In this document: positions 51,579 to 60,717 of the stretch, piece by piece
Layout of the letters: every line of letters starts with the position of its first letter
How positions within the stretch are numbered: position 1 is the stretch's first letter
Source of the DNA: Bacillota bacterium
GTDB taxonomy: Bacteria > Armatimonadota > HRBIN16
Assembly (NCBI GenBank): GCA_023511455.1
Contig: JAIMBJ010000008.1
Location: forward strand, 1 to 64,000
Direction of reading: 5' to 3'
Length of the DNA stretch: 64,000 nt
Translations under genes and position numbers: made by a program
Notes under the pieces: model-generated
Told to the model about the DNA's origin: nothing
The model's database searches: none
The model's input: only the letters and a program-made list of their open reading frames with translations

Positions 51579-52994
51579 CTATCCTCCCTCGCCGCCTTTG
51601 CCCACGATGCCCCCTTCCGTCATGGGGCGCGGGTCCAGCAGGCGGTCCAGTTCTTCTGCACTCAGGTCGGTCATCTCCAGAGCCACCTCCTTCAGCGAAC
51701 GCCCCTCCGCATACGCCCGTTTCGCAATTTGCGCCGCCCGGTCGTAACCGATGACGGGGTTCAGCGCGGTGACCAGAATGGGGTTCTTGCCCACCGCCTC
51801 GGCGATGCGCTCGCGGTTCACGATGAACCCCGCCACCGCCTTGTCCGCCAGCACCTGCGCGGCGTTGCCCAGAATGGTGATGGACTGCAACAGGTTGTGC
51901 GCAATCAGCGGCAGCATCACGTTCAGCTGGAAGTTGCCGTGCTGATTGCCCAGCGTCACCGCCAAATCGTTGCCCATCACCTGCGCACACACCATCATCA
52001 CCGACTCACAGATGACGGGGTTCACCTTGCCGGGCATGATGCTGCTGCCGGGTTGCAAGGAAGGCAGCGCGATTTCACCCAGCCCCGCGATGGGACCGCT
52101 GTTCATCCAGCGCAAATCGTTGGCAATCTTCATCAGCGCGGTGGCGGTGGTCTTGAGGTGTGCGCTCAGTTCGGTGGCGGTATCCATCGCGGATTGCGCT
52201 GCGAAGTGGTTGTCGCTCTCCACGAAGGGGATGCCTGTGCGCTCCGCCAGCTTCTGCGCCACGCGCGAGGCGAACTCCGGATGAGCATTGATGCCCGTGC
52301 CTACCGCCGTGCCCCCCAGCGCAAGCTTTGCCAGACGCGGCAGGCAGATCTCGATGCGCTCGATACTCTGCGCCACCTGGTATGCCCATCCGCCGATTTC
52401 CTGCCCCATGCGCACCGGCATCGCGTCCATCAGGTGCGTCCTGCCTGTTTTCACCACGTCGTCCAGCTCCGCCGCCCGCTGCAGAAGCACCTCGTGCAGA
52501 TGGCGCAGTGCAGGCAACAGCACCTCCTGAACTTCTAAGTGTGCACTGACGTGGATAGCGGTGGGGATGACGTCGTTCGAGGACTGCCCCATGTTCACAT
52601 GGTCGTTGGGATGCACCAGTTTCGAGCCGATTGCCCCGCCCAGCAGCTGCGTGGCGCGGTTGGCAATGACCTCATTGGCGTTCATGTTGGTGGAGGTACC
52701 CGAACCGGTTTGAAAAATGTCTATCGGGAAGTGCGCGTCCCATTTGCCCTCTGCCACCTCCTCTGCCGCCTGTCGGATGGCTTGCGCCTTCTGCGCATCC
52801 AGCAATCCCAGCTCCTGATTCACCTCCGCCGCCGCACCCTTAATCAGTCCCAGCGCGCGGATAAACACTCGCGGGAAGCGGATGCCGCTGATGGGAAAGT
52901 TCTCGACCGCGCGTTGCGTCTGCGCGCCATACAGCGCATCGATGGGTACCTGCACCTCACCCAGCGAATCGCGTTCTATTCGGAACTGGCTCAT
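51579..52994 (-). CDS. fumC: Class II fumarate hydratase
   Basis: The protein has 471 residues. It interconverts fumarate and malate in the TCA cycle. FRIERDSLGEVQVP opens it, GSGTSTNMNANEVIAN and HPNDHVNMGQSSNDV provide substrate-binding residues including the conserved His, TGRTHLMDA and the flexible-loop signature GSSIMPGKVNPV follow. It is an iron-sulfur-free homotetramer by family. The ATG at 52994 has GAGGAGAAGAG upstream. It stands alone downstream of a secreted-protein gene and is followed by about 85 bases before the methyltransferase gene. Confidence 0.97.
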   Translation of the reverse strand: MSQFRIERDSLGEVQVPIDALYGAQTQRAVENFPISGIRFPRVFIRALGLIKGAAAEVNQELGLLDAQKAQAIRQAAEEVAEGKWDAHFPIDIFQTGSGTSTNMNANEVIANRATQLLGGAIGSKLVHPNDHVNMGQSSNDVIPTAIHVSAHLEVQEVLLPALRHLHEVLLQRAAELDDVVKTGRTHLMDAMPVRMGQEIGGWAYQVAQSIERIEICLPRLAKLALGGTAVGTGINAHPEFASRVAQKLAERTGIPFVESDNHFAAQSAMDTATELSAHLKTTATALMKIANDLRWMNSGPIAGLGEIALPSLQPGSSIMPGKVNPVICESVMMVCAQVMGNDLAVTLGNQHGNFQLNVMLPLIAHNLLQSITILGNAAQVLADKAVAGFIVNRERIAEAVGKNPILVTALNPVIGYDRAAQIAKRAYAEGRSLKEVALEMTDLSAEELDRLLDPRPMTEGGIVGKGGEGG

Positions 52995-53052
52995 ATGCTC
53001 TTCTCCTCTCACTCACTATTTCGCGGGTAACCTGCGAGTTAGCAACCGAACG

Positions 53053-53535
53053 TCATTTCGCGTAAATGCTGACTCGTCCCTGCACCACCGAGCCTGCGGG
53101 CAGCTCGGGCACGGGTATCTCCACGAAGGAGGAGTTGTAAGGCAGATAGAGCTCCTGACCACTGAGAAACAGCGTATCCTCGAGCACGTAGCCGTTGATG
53201 ACGTAAAGATAGATTCGGCAGTTCCGCGCGATCTGGTCTATCTCCAGCAGGATGGGATTGCTTTGGGACGTCCTGACTTGCCCGCTGCTGCACAGATACG
53301 AAGCAGTTGCCTGCAGTTGCATGGTTCGGTAGGGTTGTGGGTTCCACAGGCTGAAGTACACCGTCTGGATACTACCCGTCGGAAACGCCCCGCGCACGCC
53401 CTTAACGGCCAGTTTTACCGGAACCTCATTACCCGACACCGCCCACGCCCGCAGCAGGGCATCGGCATAAACAGGCAACGCCAACCACACGAGCAGCATC
53501 GCGCCACTGAGCCGGTGCATAATCTCCTTTCGCAT
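53053..53535 (-). CDS. Secreted hypothetical protein (160 aa)
   Basis: A signal peptide (GAMLLVWLALPVYADA) is followed by a beta-rich mature domain (GSIQTVYFSLWNPQPYRTMQLQATASYLC, YLPYNSSFVEIPVPELPAGSVVQGRVSIYAK). Two Cys residues could form a disulfide. The family is not recognised; an extracellular or periplasmic beta-sandwich is likely. The ATG at 53535 has GGAGGGA upstream; a second ATG at 53520 follows AAGGAGA and would also work. Confidence 0.65.
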   Translation of the reverse strand: MRKEIMHRLSGAMLLVWLALPVYADALLRAWAVSGNEVPVKLAVKGVRGAFPTGSIQTVYFSLWNPQPYRTMQLQATASYLCSSGQVRTSQSNPILLEIDQIARNCRIYLYVINGYVLEDTLFLSGQELYLPYNSSFVEIPVPELPAGSVVQGRVSIYAK

Positions 53536-53836
53536 GTACTCCCTCCAGGTCGGTGTGGTAGACCGCGACCGCAAAAACAATGAAGCAACAAACGGATTCT
53601 ATCACAACACCAGCGGTTTTGGGAAGAGGCTGGCTCCAAAGAGCTGCGGCAGGAATGCGCCGGTCTGTTTCCGAATGTTTGCATCGACGGACAGGGGTGT
53701 GGAAAAGGATTCTGACCTGACCCCCAGCCCCCTTCCCTGCGAGGGAAGGGGGAAAACAATACTCCCCTCTCCCGCAGCGTCGGGAGAGGGGCTGGGGGTG
53801 AGGGCATACAAACTCCCAACATGAAAGGAGGAGACG
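53536..53836. other. Gene-free 301 bases with a nested hairpin repeat
   Basis: There is no convincing gene. The main content is the repeat described at 53721-53803. AAAGGAGGAGACG just before 53837 is the ribosome site of the DUF6785-type gene. No promoter with both boxes is obvious. Confidence 0.6.
53721..53803. repeat. Nested hairpin repeat, CCCCTCTCCC family copy 2
   Basis: Outer arms CCCCCAGCCCC (53721-53731) and GGGGCTGGGGG (53788-53798) enclose two further stems. CCCCCTTCCCT (53728-53738) pairs with AGGGAAGGGGG (53742-53752). CCCCTCTCCCG (53764-53774) pairs with CGGGAGAGGGG (53781-53791). Some bases are shared, so alternative folds compete. The core recurs at 36772-36799 and 60682-60710. 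Confidence 0.75.
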
Positions 53837-55825
53837 TTGTTCCTGCACAGTATCGCCAGTCGAATCGCTGCCCGACGAGCCAGAGAAGCAATAGTTGAAG
53901 CCGAAGTCCCCGCGCCCCGCGTGGTCACACTGCGGGCGGTACTGCTGGGGTTGCCCCTCATTGCCATCAACTGCTTCTGGATTACGGTGGTGGAGGTGCG
54001 CCTGTACACACTGGACGGTACCTCCCTGCCGCTGTTCATTACACCCATCTTCATGCTATTCGTGCTGATTATCCTGAACCTGTTCTGGCGGTGGTTCAGC
54101 CCGCGTTCTGCCCTCACACCGGGCGAGCTGCTGACGATATACGTCATGCTGGTCATCTCCTCGACGCTGGCAGCGCACGATATGCTGCAGAACATGTTTG
54201 GTGTGCTGGGACATCCCGTGCAGTTTGCCACCCCAGAGAACAACTGGAAGGCATTGTGGTTCGAGTATGTGCCCTGGCGGCTGTTCGTGCGGGACGAAGA
54301 CGTGTTGAAGGATTTCTATCAGGGCAACGTCTCACCCTATCGCTGGCATCGCATCCAGCCTTTTCTGGAGCCGCTACTGCTGTGGGCGGTGCTGATTCTC
54401 GCCCTGATTGGCGTCATGCTGGGGGTCAACATCCTGCTGCGCCGCTCGTGGACGGAGCATGAGCGACTGGTTTTCCCCATCGTGCAGCTGCCGATGGCGA
54501 TGACGGGACATATCGGCGGCGTGCCCTTCTTCCGTCAGAAGCCCATGTGGGCGGGCTTCGCACTGGCGATGGCGATTAGCGGATTGAACGGCATCCACTG
54601 GCTGTATCCGTCTGTGCCCTACATCCAGTACATCAAGCTCTACGACCTGCGCCAGCACATCACCACCCGCCCGTGGGACGCAGTGGGATGGACACCCATC
54701 AGCATGTATCCCTTTGGCATCGGGCTGGCGTTCTTCACGCCGCTGGATTTGCAGTTCTCCTGCTGGTTCTTCTACGTGGCGCGCAAGCTGTTTCAGGTGG
54801 TGGGCGCGGTGTTCGGCTGGGATGCCCCCACCAACGTGGGCTTCCCCTTCTTTCCCGAGCAGGCGGCGGGCGCGTGGACTGCGTTGGGCATCGTGGTTAT
54901 CTATGGGGCGAGACGCTATTTCGTCAACGCCTGGCGACAGGCGTGGGCAGAAAACCCTGACGACCCCGAAGAGAGCCGGCGCTTCCGCTGGGCGTTTGGG
55001 CTGATTGTGGTCTGCCTGCTGGTGATTATCGTCTTCGCGCAGCAGCTGGGGCTGTCGCTGTGGGTGGGGGTAACCTTCTTTGCCATCTACTTCCTGCTTG
55101 CCATCACCATCACCCGCGTGCGCGCGGAGCTGGGCACGCCCCACGAGATTTACTTCGTCAACCCCAACCGCATGATGACCGCGCTGTTCGGCACCCAAAG
55201 CATCGGCGCACGCGACCTGACGCTGATTCAAACCCTGTACTGGTTCAACCGCGGATACCGATCACACCCGATGCCCAACCAGCTGGAAGCGATGAAGATG
55301 TTCGAACACTATCCGAAATCACTGAACAAGCTCATCTGGGTCATCGTGATTGCCACGCTGTTTGGCTTTGTCGCCACCTGCTGGGCGAATCTGCACGTCA
55401 CCTACCGCGCGGGGGCAGATGCAAAGGCAGTGGGATTCAAGGACTGGCTGGGCTGGGAGTCTTTCGGCTGGCTGACGAACTGGATGAATGTGCCCGTGGA
55501 ACGCGAGACCACCCGCATTGGCTATATGGCGGGCGGGTTTTTCCTGGTGGTGTTCCTGCGGCTGATGCGCAACCTGTTCCTGTGGTGGCCGTTGCATCCC
55601 GCAGGCTACGCGCTGGCGGTCTCTTATGCGATGGATTACTTCTGGTTCAACTTCTTCATCGCGTGGGTCATCAAGGGGCTGTTGATTCGCTACGGGGGGA
55701 TGCGCGCGCATAACATCGCCGTGCCCTTCTTCCTCGGCTTGATTCTGGGCGACTACACGATGGGCAGCCTCTGGAGCATTCTCGGCGCAGCGATGGACGT
55801 GCAGACGTATAAGATATACATCTAG
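53837..55825 (+). CDS. DUF6785/DUF6784-type multi-pass membrane protein, copy 1
   Basis: The protein has 662 residues, TTG start with AAGGAGGAG six bases upstream. About a dozen hydrophobic helices alternate with conserved loops (SPRSALTPGELLTIYVMLVISS, SWTEHERLVFPIVQLPMAM, VGWTPISMYPFGIGLAF, FRYGGMRAHNIAVPFFLGLILGDYTMG). The pattern matches the large DUF6785 (N-terminal) and DUF6784 (C-terminal) membrane proteins that I recall from Armatimonadota and Planctomycetes. The function is unknown; transport is a guess. A paralogue begins at 62276. The next gene (Ppx/GppA) starts 22 bases later, suggesting co-transcription. Confidence 0.82.
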   Translation: MFLHSIASRIAARRAREAIVEAEVPAPRVVTLRAVLLGLPLIAINCFWITVVEVRLYTLDGTSLPLFITPIFMLFVLIILNLFWRWFSPRSALTPGELLTIYVMLVISSTLAAHDMLQNMFGVLGHPVQFATPENNWKALWFEYVPWRLFVRDEDVLKDFYQGNVSPYRWHRIQPFLEPLLLWAVLILALIGVMLGVNILLRRSWTEHERLVFPIVQLPMAMTGHIGGVPFFRQKPMWAGFALAMAISGLNGIHWLYPSVPYIQYIKLYDLRQHITTRPWDAVGWTPISMYPFGIGLAFFTPLDLQFSCWFFYVARKLFQVVGAVFGWDAPTNVGFPFFPEQAAGAWTALGIVVIYGARRYFVNAWRQAWAENPDDPEESRRFRWAFGLIVVCLLVIIVFAQQLGLSLWVGVTFFAIYFLLAITITRVRAELGTPHEIYFVNPNRMMTALFGTQSIGARDLTLIQTLYWFNRGYRSHPMPNQLEAMKMFEHYPKSLNKLIWVIVIATLFGFVATCWANLHVTYRAGADAKAVGFKDWLGWESFGWLTNWMNVPVERETTRIGYMAGGFFLVVFLRLMRNLFLWWPLHPAGYALAVSYAMDYFWFNFFIAWVIKGLLIRYGGMRAHNIAVPFFLGLILGDYTMGSLWSILGAAMDVQTYKIYI

Positions 55826-55847
55826 CACAGCAGGGAAGGAGAACAAA

Positions 55848-56771
55848 ATGTTCCGGATTGCGGCTATCGACATCGGCACCAACTCCATCCTGCTGACGGT
55901 TGCGGAGATACAGGAAGACGAGATACGCACCCTCTGTGAACGCAGCCGCATCACCCGATTGGGAGAAGGTTTGAACGCCACCGGCAAACTGAGCGACGAA
56001 CCCATGCAGCGCTCACTGCACGCCCTGCGCGACCTGCTTGAAGAAACCCGACAGCACCAGGCGGACACGGTGGTCGCTGTGGGCACAGAGGTGCTGCGCA
56101 AGGCGCAAAACGCCGAGCAGTTCCTGGCGGCGTGCCAGCAGATGGGGTTGTCTGTAGAAGTCATCTCCGGCGAGCGGGAGGCGTATTTGAGCTATCTGAG
56201 CGTCGCGGCGGACCCGGTGTTCGCCTCCAGGTCGCAGTGTCTGACCATGCTGGACGTGGGCGGAGGTAGCACGGAAATCAGTCGGGGTTGCTCCGGGGCG
56301 TTGCACCATAGCCGCAGTTATCCCATCGGCGCGGTGCGCCTGACCGAGGCTTATCTGCATTCCGACCCGCCCAGCGCGGAACAGATTCGCGCCCTGCAGG
56401 AGGCGGTAGCCCAGCATCTCCAGCAAGAAAGCCGCCTTGCGGAAGAGGAGTACCTTGTCGGTGTGGGAGGGACGTTTGTCAACCTTGCCTCGCTCCATGC
56501 CGGCTACACGGAATACCGCCCCGAGCAGGTTCATGGAGCCACCCTCACGCAGGCGCAGATGCAGTCGCTGGCGGAAAGGCTGTGCGCCCTGCCTCTAGCT
56601 CAGCGTCGGCAGTTGCCCGGCATCGAGGTGGAACGCGCTCCCGTGCTGCACGCAGGCGCGTGGATCGCCGCGACCGCCATGCAGTGCCTGCACGCCCAGA
56701 CGATTGCGGTTAGCATGAGAGGGATTCGCTGGGGAATTATTTACGAGTATGCCCATGCGCATCGCCATTGA
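55848..56771 (+). CDS. Ppx/GppA-type exopolyphosphatase
   Basis: The protein has 307 residues, the short form of the family. AAIDIGTNSILLTVAEI is the phosphate-1 motif of the ASKHA fold, VVAVGTEVLRKAQNAEQFL and VISGEREAYLSYLSV follow, and MLDVGGGSTEIS is the phosphate-2 motif. Family members hydrolyse polyphosphate or pppGpp. The short length lacks the C-terminal HD domain of E. coli Ppx. AAGGAGAA precedes the ATG. It overlaps the next gene by 23 bases, implying coupling. Confidence 0.9.
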   Translation: MFRIAAIDIGTNSILLTVAEIQEDEIRTLCERSRITRLGEGLNATGKLSDEPMQRSLHALRDLLEETRQHQADTVVAVGTEVLRKAQNAEQFLAACQQMGLSVEVISGEREAYLSYLSVAADPVFASRSQCLTMLDVGGGSTEISRGCSGALHHSRSYPIGAVRLTEAYLHSDPPSAEQIRALQEAVAQHLQQESRLAEEEYLVGVGGTFVNLASLHAGYTEYRPEQVHGATLTQAQMQSLAERLCALPLAQRRQLPGIEVERAPVLHAGAWIAATAMQCLHAQTIAVSMRGIRWGIIYEYAHAHRH

Positions 56772-57870
56772 CGCCCGATGCTTAACCGGAGCCTACACCG
56801 GTGACCGCACCTACTGGCTAGGACTGGTGCGCGGGCTGTGCGCCCTGCAGCACGAACATCAGATGCTGTTGTACACACACGCGCCGATTACCGACCCCTT
56901 CCTGCCCACCGATGAACGCCTGAAGCAACGGGTGATCCCTTCTGGAAACCTGCGCTGGTGGAGCTGGAAGCAGTTCCCCGACGCGGCGAACGCCGACGGT
57001 GCAGATGTGGCACACGTGCAGTACACGGTACCTGCCCGCCTGAGAATGCCCGTAGTGACCACGGTGCACGACATCTCCTTCCGCCTGATGCCCCACTGCT
57101 TCCCGCTGAAGCACCGGTTGCTGTTGAACCTGACCGTGCCTCCATCGATGCGCCGCGCCGCACGGGTGATTACCGTTTCCGAAAGCAGTCGGCAGGACAT
57201 CCTGCGCGTGTATCGCCTGCCCGCCGAGAGGGTGATAGCCATTCCCAACGCGGCAGACGAGCGGATGCGCCCCGTAGAACGCGCCGTTGCCACACAAATC
57301 CTTCAGGAAAACTACGGTCTGCAAACGCCATTCGTGCTGATGGTGGGCGTCCTGCAGCCGCGCAAGAATCTGCCGCTGGCGGTACAGGCTTTTGCGCAGG
57401 CGGTACTGCCGGGCAAACTGCCGCACCGCCTGGTGATTGTGGGCAAGCCGGGCTGGGGCATGAAGGAATTGCAGAAAGCCATCATCCGCTGGCAGGTGCA
57501 GGATAGAACTGTCCTCACCGGCTACGTGCCCGACGAGCATCTTCCCTGTTTTTACTCCGCCGCCGACGCGCTGATGTACCCCAGCCTGTACGAAGGGTTC
57601 GGTTTACCGCCTCTGGAGGCGATGCAGTGCGGATGCCCCGTGCTGGCGGGCGATATTCCCGTGATGCACGAAGTGGTCGGGGAGGCAGGTATGCTCCTTT
57701 CGGCTCATGACCCGGTGGTATGGGCACAGGCTTTACATACACTGCTGACCAACGAGTGGGTACGCCAGCAGATGCGCGAGCGCGGTTTTCGGCAAGCCTC
57801 CCTCTTCTCATGGCGCGAGTCCGCCAGGCGCACGCTGGAGGTCTACGAGGCGGTTTGCCCGACCAGGTAG
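56749..57870 (+). CDS. GT4-type glycosyltransferase
   Basis: The protein has 373 residues with a GT-B fold. The N-terminal half has DARCLTGAYTGDRTYWLGLV and HVQYTVPARLRMPVVTTVHDISFRLMP. The C-terminal half has the nucleotide-sugar segment MVGVLQPRKNLPLAVQAFA and VLTGYVPDEHLPCFYSAADALMYPSLYEGFGLPPLEAMQCGCPV, with the conserved EGFGLPPLE. It is mannosyl- or glucosyltransferase-like; donor and acceptor are not known. The start overlaps the Ppx/GppA gene by 23 bases. Confidence 0.9.
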   Translation: MPMRIAIDARCLTGAYTGDRTYWLGLVRGLCALQHEHQMLLYTHAPITDPFLPTDERLKQRVIPSGNLRWWSWKQFPDAANADGADVAHVQYTVPARLRMPVVTTVHDISFRLMPHCFPLKHRLLLNLTVPPSMRRAARVITVSESSRQDILRVYRLPAERVIAIPNAADERMRPVERAVATQILQENYGLQTPFVLMVGVLQPRKNLPLAVQAFAQAVLPGKLPHRLVIVGKPGWGMKELQKAIIRWQVQDRTVLTGYVPDEHLPCFYSAADALMYPSLYEGFGLPPLEAMQCGCPVLAGDIPVMHEVVGEAGMLLSAHDPVVWAQALHTLLTNEWVRQQMRERGFRQASLFSWRESARRTLEVYEAVCPTR

Positions 57871-57880
57871 CACCCCGCCC

Positions 57881-57907
57881 ACCGGAGGGCGAGGCTCCCG
57901 CCGAGCC
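57881..57907 (+). repeat. Dispersed G/C-rich repeat, copy 3
   Basis: ACCGGAGGGCGAGGCTCCCG followed by CCGAGCC matches copy 2 (30491-30519) at nearly every position and copy 1 (19351-19372) on the other strand. It directly follows the glycosyltransferase gene. Confidence 0.65.
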
Positions 57908-57991
57908 CTTACACGCAGGCTACAGATGGAACTACAGACGGAACCCGCTAATGTCCACGTAGCCACACCCTTCAGGGCGCGTTCCAAAATG

Positions 57992-58009
57992 CGCAGGCGA
58001 AAGCCTGCG
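57992..58009. terminator. GNRA-type hairpin between convergent genes
   Basis: CGCAGGC (57992-57998) and GCCTGCG (58003-58009) form a seven-pair stem with a GAAA tetraloop. It lies in the 222-base gap between the glycosyltransferase and mqnC ends, where it could act as a two-way terminator; no T-tract is present. The rest of the gap shows no gene. Confidence 0.45.
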
Positions 58010-58092
58010 GTTGCATGAGGCTACGTGAGGTTTTACGCTCTTCAGCCGGCGCACCGTATACGGGAAAACCGCCGCCCTTGTGGCATTCTCCT

Positions 58093-59187
58093 TCAATCCA
58101 GCAGTTCATACCGCGTGTTGCGGCGGCGGGGTTCATAACCGGCGTCGCGGATGAGACGCTCCATCTCGGTGGCGGTGGGGATGAACTTGCTTCCCGCTGC
58201 CGATACCACGTTCTCCTCGATCATCGTGGAGCCGAGGTCGTTGATGCCGTAGCCCAGCGCAATCTGCGTAATCTTTGGTCCCTGCGTCAGGATCGATGCC
58301 TGCAGGTTCGGCACATTATGCAGCAGCAGGCGAGCGATGGCTACTGTACGCAGGTAGTCATATCCCGTTGCCTTGCTCAGGTGAGACAGCTCGGTCTCCT
58401 CCGGCTGGAAGTTCCATGCAATGAAGGCGCGGAATCCGCCGGTCTGTTCCTGCAGTTCGCGGATACGCAGTAAGTGCTCCACGCGGTCCTCTATCGTTTC
58501 CACATGCCCGAACATCATGGTGGCGGTGCTGTAGATGCCCATTTCGTGAGCCACGCGCATACAGTGCAGCCACTCGTCGACCGTGTGCTTGTAGGGCGCG
58601 ATTTGCTTCCGCACACGGTCCACCAGTATCTCGCCGCCACCGCCCGGGATAGACTGCAAGCCCGCTTCACGTAGTCGGCGTAGCGTCTGAGCGATGCTCA
58701 GGCGAGAGATATGGGCGATGTAGATAATCTCCGTCGGGGAGAGCGCGTGGATAATGACCTGCGGAAACCGCTCGCGGATAGAGGAGAAGAGGTTTTCGTA
58801 ATAGTCTATCTTCAAGCGGGGATTCAGACCGCCCTGTATCAGCACCTCCACCCCGCCTTTGTCCACCAGCTCCTGAATCTTATCGAAAATCTCCTGCATG
58901 GAGAGCGTGTATCCTTCCGCGCTGCCCGGCACGCGATAGAAGGAACAGAACTTGCACCGTACCCAGCATACGTTGGTATAGTTGATGATACGCCCGACAA
59001 CGTAGGTCACAATGCGGTTGGGATGTATGCGCTCCCGCACGGCATTGGCGAGCGCGGCAATCTCGGGCAGGCGGGGGTAGCGGAACAGCCACACGCCTTC
59101 CTCGAAAGTCAGCGGTTCGCCAGAGTACACTTTATCAGCGAGATGTTCTATGGTCATGGTCGAGTGGTCGGCTAAAGCACGACTCAT
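58093..59187 (-). CDS. mqnC: Cyclic dehypoxanthinyl futalosine synthase
   Basis: The protein has 364 residues and is a radical SAM enzyme of the futalosine menaquinone pathway. The iron-sulfur Cys residues are Cys74, Cys78 and Cys81 in NVCWVRCKFC. Further markers are EVLIQGGLNPRL, IHALSPTEI, GLQSIPGGGGEILVDRVR, STATMMFGH and FIAWNFQPEETEL, which separate MqnC from its CofH and MqnE relatives. The ATG at 59187 follows GAGGTAG; upstream in-frame starts look less likely. TATAAT near 59220 may be its -10 box. The other menaquinone genes (mqnA, B, D, E) lie elsewhere. It implies menaquinone-based respiration. Confidence 0.93.
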   Translation of the reverse strand: MSRALADHSTMTIEHLADKVYSGEPLTFEEGVWLFRYPRLPEIAALANAVRERIHPNRIVTYVVGRIINYTNVCWVRCKFCSFYRVPGSAEGYTLSMQEIFDKIQELVDKGGVEVLIQGGLNPRLKIDYYENLFSSIRERFPQVIIHALSPTEIIYIAHISRLSIAQTLRRLREAGLQSIPGGGGEILVDRVRKQIAPYKHTVDEWLHCMRVAHEMGIYSTATMMFGHVETIEDRVEHLLRIRELQEQTGGFRAFIAWNFQPEETELSHLSKATGYDYLRTVAIARLLLHNVPNLQASILTQGPKITQIALGYGINDLGSTMIEENVVSAAGSKFIPTATEMERLIRDAGYEPRRRNTRYELLD

Positions 59188-59348
59188 TGTGCTACCTCGT
59201 TCAAATCGTTTACATCCCATTATACCCTGCGGTGTCACAGAGAAGAATAAAACGCGCCGCGCACGCGCAAAACGGGGGCAGGGAAACGCCGGATGAATGT
59301 GGGAATATGCCTGTGCATCTGTGACTCTTTTTCTTGGGGTACGTGACT

Positions 59349-60674
59349 ATGCCGGGGGAAACCTTCTTAAGGACAATCTACTGCTGCCGAAGCGCAGGCC
59401 AAAAAGTCTGGCGCGCTGTGGGTGTGCTTCTCTGGATGTTGGCGATGTGCATTGCGCCGACTGCTACCAGTTGGGGACAGCAGGAAGCATCGGTACAGGA
59501 GCTGCAAGCGGAGATCGCCCGCCTGCGTGAGCGGGTGGCGGAACTGGAATCACTGAAGGCGCAGCTGGACAGGCTGGAACAGCAACTGCAAAAGGCGCAG
59601 GAGACCCGGCTGCCTCCGGCGACGGCAGCGCACCGGGAGACGAAAATCGCGGTCGATGGACGGTTCTTTGTGGGGGTCTTTGGCACACAGCCGGACGGCT
59701 GTTTCCCCAATCGCACTCTGGATATCCCTGACAGTAAGGTTCGGTTTACCTTCCAGCCCTCGCCGCACGTGGTTCTGGTCAATCGCTTCAGTGCAAGCCG
59801 CACCGGCGCCAGCAGCATGGACTATCTTTACATCGACCTGATAGACTGGGGAGGCATCTGGCGCGGGCACACCCTGCGCATCGGCAAACACAAGCTCGAT
59901 ATCGGTCAGGAGACATGGACAGACAATCCCATAGAGAACGTGGTGATTACCAACGCGGTATCTCATATCTCCGGGCTGGACGAGGGCTTGAATCTGCGAG
60001 GACCGCTCGGGGCAGGCTCGCGCCCGTGGAGCTACTCCATCGAACTGGTGAACGGCAGTCACGGCTTTGCACCTGCCTCGTCACAGTGGGCGTGGGGCGT
60101 GAAGGTCGGCGGGCCGGTTGCGGATAAGGTTCATCTGTCCGCCACTTACATGCGCACCGGCAATCTCGTCAGGCGGGACGGCACACTGGACAAGCCCGAC
60201 CTGAACATCGCCGAGGTCTTTGACCCACCCGCTGGCGCAACCGGCTGGCGTCGCAGTTTCTGGGAGGTAGACCTGCGCTACGGCTACGGCAAAGAGGGTG
60301 TCAAGCCTGTCGTCGGCAGCGAGGCGGACACTCCCTGGCAACTGGCGCTGGCATACGGTCGGTTCCGGGACGATGCTGAGGGAGCGCCCGACCGCAAGGG
60401 CAGCTTCGGGTTTGTGGAGACGCTGTTTAACCTGACGCCGCGGGTGTATCTGGCATTGCGCTTCAGCCAGATTGCGCTGGAGGACGGTGCTACTGCCAAA
60501 CTGGGAGGAAGCCCTGTAGAGGTCAACGAGTACCGCAGATACTCGCTCGGTCTGGGCTATCGGCTGTCGCGCCTGACACATTTCAAAACGGAGTACACGC
60601 TCAATGAAACGCGCGGAGGCGCAACCAGACCCGACCTGAACCAGTTCGCTATCGGTATTGGTACGCGATTTTAG
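59349..60674 (+). CDS. Porin-like outer membrane protein with coiled-coil N-terminus
   Basis: The protein is about 441 residues. A signal peptide (AVGVLLWMLAMCIAPTATSWGQ) is followed by a short coiled coil (VQELQAEIARLRERVAELESLKAQLDRLEQQLQKAQ, about 50-85), then a barrel of about 16 predicted strands with aromatic girdles and a terminal Phe (IGIGTRF). The layout matches phosphate-selective porin O/P-type proteins, in which the coiled coil sits near the peptidoglycan. The start is uncertain: ATG at 59349 is used, with a TTG at 59334 possible. The substrate is unknown. It supports a Gram-negative-type envelope. Confidence 0.8.
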   Translation: MPGETFLRTIYCCRSAGQKVWRAVGVLLWMLAMCIAPTATSWGQQEASVQELQAEIARLRERVAELESLKAQLDRLEQQLQKAQETRLPPATAAHRETKIAVDGRFFVGVFGTQPDGCFPNRTLDIPDSKVRFTFQPSPHVVLVNRFSASRTGASSMDYLYIDLIDWGGIWRGHTLRIGKHKLDIGQETWTDNPIENVVITNAVSHISGLDEGLNLRGPLGAGSRPWSYSIELVNGSHGFAPASSQWAWGVKVGGPVADKVHLSATYMRTGNLVRRDGTLDKPDLNIAEVFDPPAGATGWRRSFWEVDLRYGYGKEGVKPVVGSEADTPWQLALAYGRFRDDAEGAPDRKGSFGFVETLFNLTPRVYLALRFSQIALEDGATAKLGGSPVEVNEYRRYSLGLGYRLSRLTHFKTEYTLNETRGGATRPDLNQFAIGIGTRF

Positions 60675-60681
60675 ACATGCG

Positions 60682-60710
60682 CCCCTCTCCCCCTGCGCGC
60701 CGGAGAGGGG
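60682..60710. repeat. CCCCTCTCC hairpin repeat, copy 3
   Basis: CCCCTCTCC (60682-60690) pairs with GGAGAGGGG (60702-60710). It lies between the convergent porin and proS genes, belongs to the same family as 36772-36799 and 53721-53803, and may act as a terminator. Confidence 0.6.
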
Positions 60711-60717
60711 CTCCGGT

